This document shows, one piece after another, positions 8,547 through 10,175 of a stretch of DNA of 10,175 nucleotides (positions within the stretch are counted from its first letter, which is position 1; each line of letters begins with the position of its first letter). The notes under the pieces are model-generated. The model saw only the letters and a program-made list of their open reading frames with translations. It was not told where the DNA came from and ran no database searches. A program made the position numbers and the translations under genes. Source of the stretch: Phoronis ovalis (Eukaryota; Phoronida; Phoronidae); NCBI GenBank assembly GCA_028565635.1, contig JAOXYB010066889.1:1-10175 (forward strand), in the 5' to 3' direction.

Positions 8547-8708
8547 CTATCTTGTTAACATGGTGTCCAGCTTGGCCGGGTGTCCTGCTTCTAGGTCACC
8601 CTCAGATAAAAACACTGTCAAAACAGTAAGTTTAAGCACCTTTATCAGTGTCCCGAAATCAGCGTCTTTTCACGTTTCGGCAGACTTCGGACAGAGTGGA
8701 CCGATGGA
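8547..8708 (-). pseudogene. Protein-like minus-strand fragment with one internal stop
   Basis: Read on the minus strand from 8708 there are 53 codons before a TAG at 8549-8547, with a single in-frame TGA at 8672-8670. The translation is compositionally protein-like, including KDADFGTLIKV and FLSEGDLEAGHPAKLDTM, and it is less AT-rich than its surroundings. The TGA is one change from a Trp codon (TGG). It has no start codon near its beginning, so it would be a decayed exon or a piece of a dispersed repeat. The opposite strand carries an open frame at 8512-8712 (66 residues) which I regard as its shadow, though the reverse is possible. I do not recognise a family. Confidence 0.3.
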
Positions 8709-8939
8709 CTAGATAGTAAACAACTGTGACAACATGTTTTGACTACTTACAACAAAATTTCCTCGGGGGTGACAGTGGGAATAACTGCAGTCTATTTTTA
8801 TGAGTCTTATAAAGAATAAAAAGATGTATTCCTTTTTAGGATCTATGTGCCAAAAATACAAACCTTTTGTAACCTATGAGCGCAATAAAATTCATATCCA
8901 TACGAGACCTTTTTATTTTGTATTCAACTATGTGGGTTT
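8709..8939. other. Short non-coding spacer
   Basis: This mixed-composition spacer, with scattered stops in all frames, separates the decayed coding-like fragment from the tandem array. I see no gene, RNA or strong repeat in it. Confidence 0.5.
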
Positions 8940-9235
8940 TCATGTATTTTTTTAATAATTATTCGATTTTTTAATACTTATTTGATATCAGTAGAAATGT
9001 TAAAATGGAGGCAGAGGTTTTCTTTTTTATTTATTATAACCTTTTCTATTTTTATTTTTAGGTAACTTTTAATATTTATTTGATGTTAGGGAAATGTTTT
9101 GAGATAGAGTCAGAGATTTTCTTTGATATAATAAACAACACTTTCACTATTTTGATTTTTATGTAATGTTTAATATATTTTGATGCTGCTTTGAGAAACT
9201 CAACTGGGATCACTACGGAAATAAGTTTTTAACTT
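8940..9235. repeat. Degenerate tandem array, about 98-101-bp period, three copies
   Basis: The anchor AATA[C/T]TTATTTGAT starts at 8973 and 9071, and a decayed form (AATATATTTTGATG) starts at 9172, so the period is 98 then 101 bp. Copies 1 and 2 also share GAAATGTT followed by a G/A-rich AG[T/G]CAGAG[A/G]TTTTCTTT block, then a T-rich tail. Copy 3 is incomplete. The array has no coding frame and is flanked by T-rich simple sequence. It may be satellite-like or the internal repeats of a non-autonomous element. Confidence 0.6.
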
Positions 9236-9900
9236 TCTAGTGCAATCCTTTTTACTATGCTTTTAATGTGGCATCAATTGTTATTTTAAATTATTTTGTA
9301 TTTTATGTATTTTTTGTATTTTTGTAATATCATTCTTATGCATAGTAAATAAATATTTAAAAAAACAACAATCAAGTTTTGGGCGTCTTTTTTTCAAAAC
9401 AAACGTACATCTGAAAATTACTATAATATAATTTATATCATTTTTAGGACCAGGTATTAAAAAATATTTGGACTTGTTTATTATTTTAGGGATCAAATTT
9501 TTTGATTGTTTTATTCAACACAGAACAATTTGTCAATGTTGTTTACAATGCTTGACTCCCATAAAATCCCCAGAACAATGTAAAAAGAAGTTGTCCCCCT
9601 TGTAATGACTATTCATGACCTTGACCGCTAATCTAATTTTATTTTTCTACATTGAAGCAAGCATGTGTGAACGAGTGTCTATAGTGTGAAGCCCTAGGAT
9701 GATGAAATCAGCTGATAAAATAGCGAGGAAATAGTCCAGGAATTTGTAGAACACTTTTACAGTAGGAAGGTAGGAAGATATGGTTTCATATAATAGCTTC
9801 CATTACTTATTTATCGTCGTATAATTATGGAATTTATCATTTTAAAAATAATACTTCTCGTTTGCAATCAAATATGGTGTAATTGAACTGTAATACTATT
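9236..9900. other. AT-rich non-coding spacer
   Basis: This stretch contains T-rich low-complexity sequence (about 9290-9330), scattered AATAAA-like words and a single TGACCTTGA (9616-9624). I find no coding region. The 71-residue minus-strand frame at 9496-9281 is Lys/Ile/Asn-rich, as expected from random AT-rich DNA. Confidence 0.5.
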
Positions 9901-9901
9901 A

Positions 9902-9972
9902 CTAGTCCTGCAAGCATGACCCTACTATGGACAGCCTCCCGACAGCCTACGGCTCTTGTCCGTAGGGTCATG
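9902..9972 (-). repeat. Strong nested inverted repeat, possible Helitron-type 3' terminus
   Basis: CATGACCCTAC (9915-9925) pairs with GTAGGGTCATG (9962-9972). After a three-base bulge, GGACA (9929-9933) pairs with TGTCC (9957-9961), giving a 16-bp stem. A competing inner hairpin pairs CCTACGG (9946-9952) with CCGTAGG (9960-9966) across a 7-nt loop, and GACAGCCT occurs twice 11 bp apart (9930 and 9941). On the minus strand the outer stem is followed after nine bases by CTAG and then T (9905-9901), the order seen at Helitron 3' ends (hairpin, CTRR, host T). The matching 5' end would lie beyond the right border, so the element assignment is tentative. Confidence 0.45.
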
Positions 9973-10175
9973 ACCACTTCATATCTCAAACCAACCGAAG
10001 TTCGAAAACACTTACTTTCTTAATTAAATAAATGAACTCGACCCAAATTTTTGCTTCTGTCTATTCCTTGACTATTCCGCTTCTTATAGTTATACCACCG
10101 TCTCTAAATTATTAACTTAATAAAAGATTCAACAGCACCTCAGCATAGAATTATGCTATTGCGTATACGTGAAAG
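9973..10175. other. Non-coding right-hand end
   Basis: This AT-rich sequence has no supported gene. A small hairpin of 6-bp stem and 4-nt loop lies at 10142-10157 (AGCATA pairing with TATGCT). If the inverted repeat at 9915-9972 is a Helitron end, this stretch would be the interior of that element. Confidence 0.4.

Noticed and set aside
8512-8712. 66-residue plus-strand frame with a GTAAGT donor-like site at 8626
   Set aside because: It is Ser-rich and has no family resemblance; the minus-strand reading of the same bases looks more protein-like despite one stop. Kept only as an alternative.
9616-9624. TGACCTTGA, matching an ERR/SF-1 half-site in reverse
   Set aside because: A single 9-mer far from any gene; chance or part of a dispersed repeat is as likely.
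1-10175. tRNA, rRNA, snRNA or CRISPR features
   Set aside because: No cloverleaf with TTC-type arm, no recognisable snRNA core and no evenly spaced identical repeats were seen on either strand by eye.

Overview
This window looks like AT-rich nuclear DNA of an animal, probably an invertebrate. A spliced gene with consensus GT/AG borders, a rhodopsin-type (class A) seven-helix receptor, long gene-poor spacers, microsatellite sequence and decayed tandem duplications all point that way. Nothing looks bacterial: there are no operons, Shine-Dalgarno sites or CRISPR. A marine lophotrochozoan such as a mollusc would fit, but that is a guess from overall character and no single marker proves it.

Layout: 1-550 is a microsatellite end plus the upstream region of gene 1, with a consensus CRE and a perfect 26-bp palindrome. 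Gene 1 (+ strand, 551-3197) has two coding exons, 551-665 and 1366-3197, separated by a 700-bp intron, and encodes a predicted 648-residue protein. Reconstructing the splice restores an N-terminal GIY-YIG-type nuclease domain that neither exon shows alone. A short degenerate GIY-like copy follows, then a long Ser/Gln/Arg-rich region of nine-residue repeats, a Lys/Arg-rich segment, and a C-terminal Cys-Val-Ile-Ser that fits a CaaX prenylation box.

Gene 2 (- strand, 5872-4901) is an intronless 323-residue class A GPCR, convergent with gene 1. The 1.7 kb between the two stop codons holds the presumed 3' UTRs and a diverged tandem duplication (about 4188-4680). From about 5900 to the right end I find no convincing gene. 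That part is AT-rich spacer with one protein-like decayed fragment on the minus strand (8708-8547), a three-copy tandem array of about 100 bp (8940-9235) and a strong nested inverted repeat (9915-9972) that may mark a Helitron-type 3' end.

I see no evidence that the two genes share a pathway. The most notable item is gene 1: an animal GIY-YIG protein with its key catalytic-type residues, joined to a repeat-built disordered region and a predicted lipid anchor.
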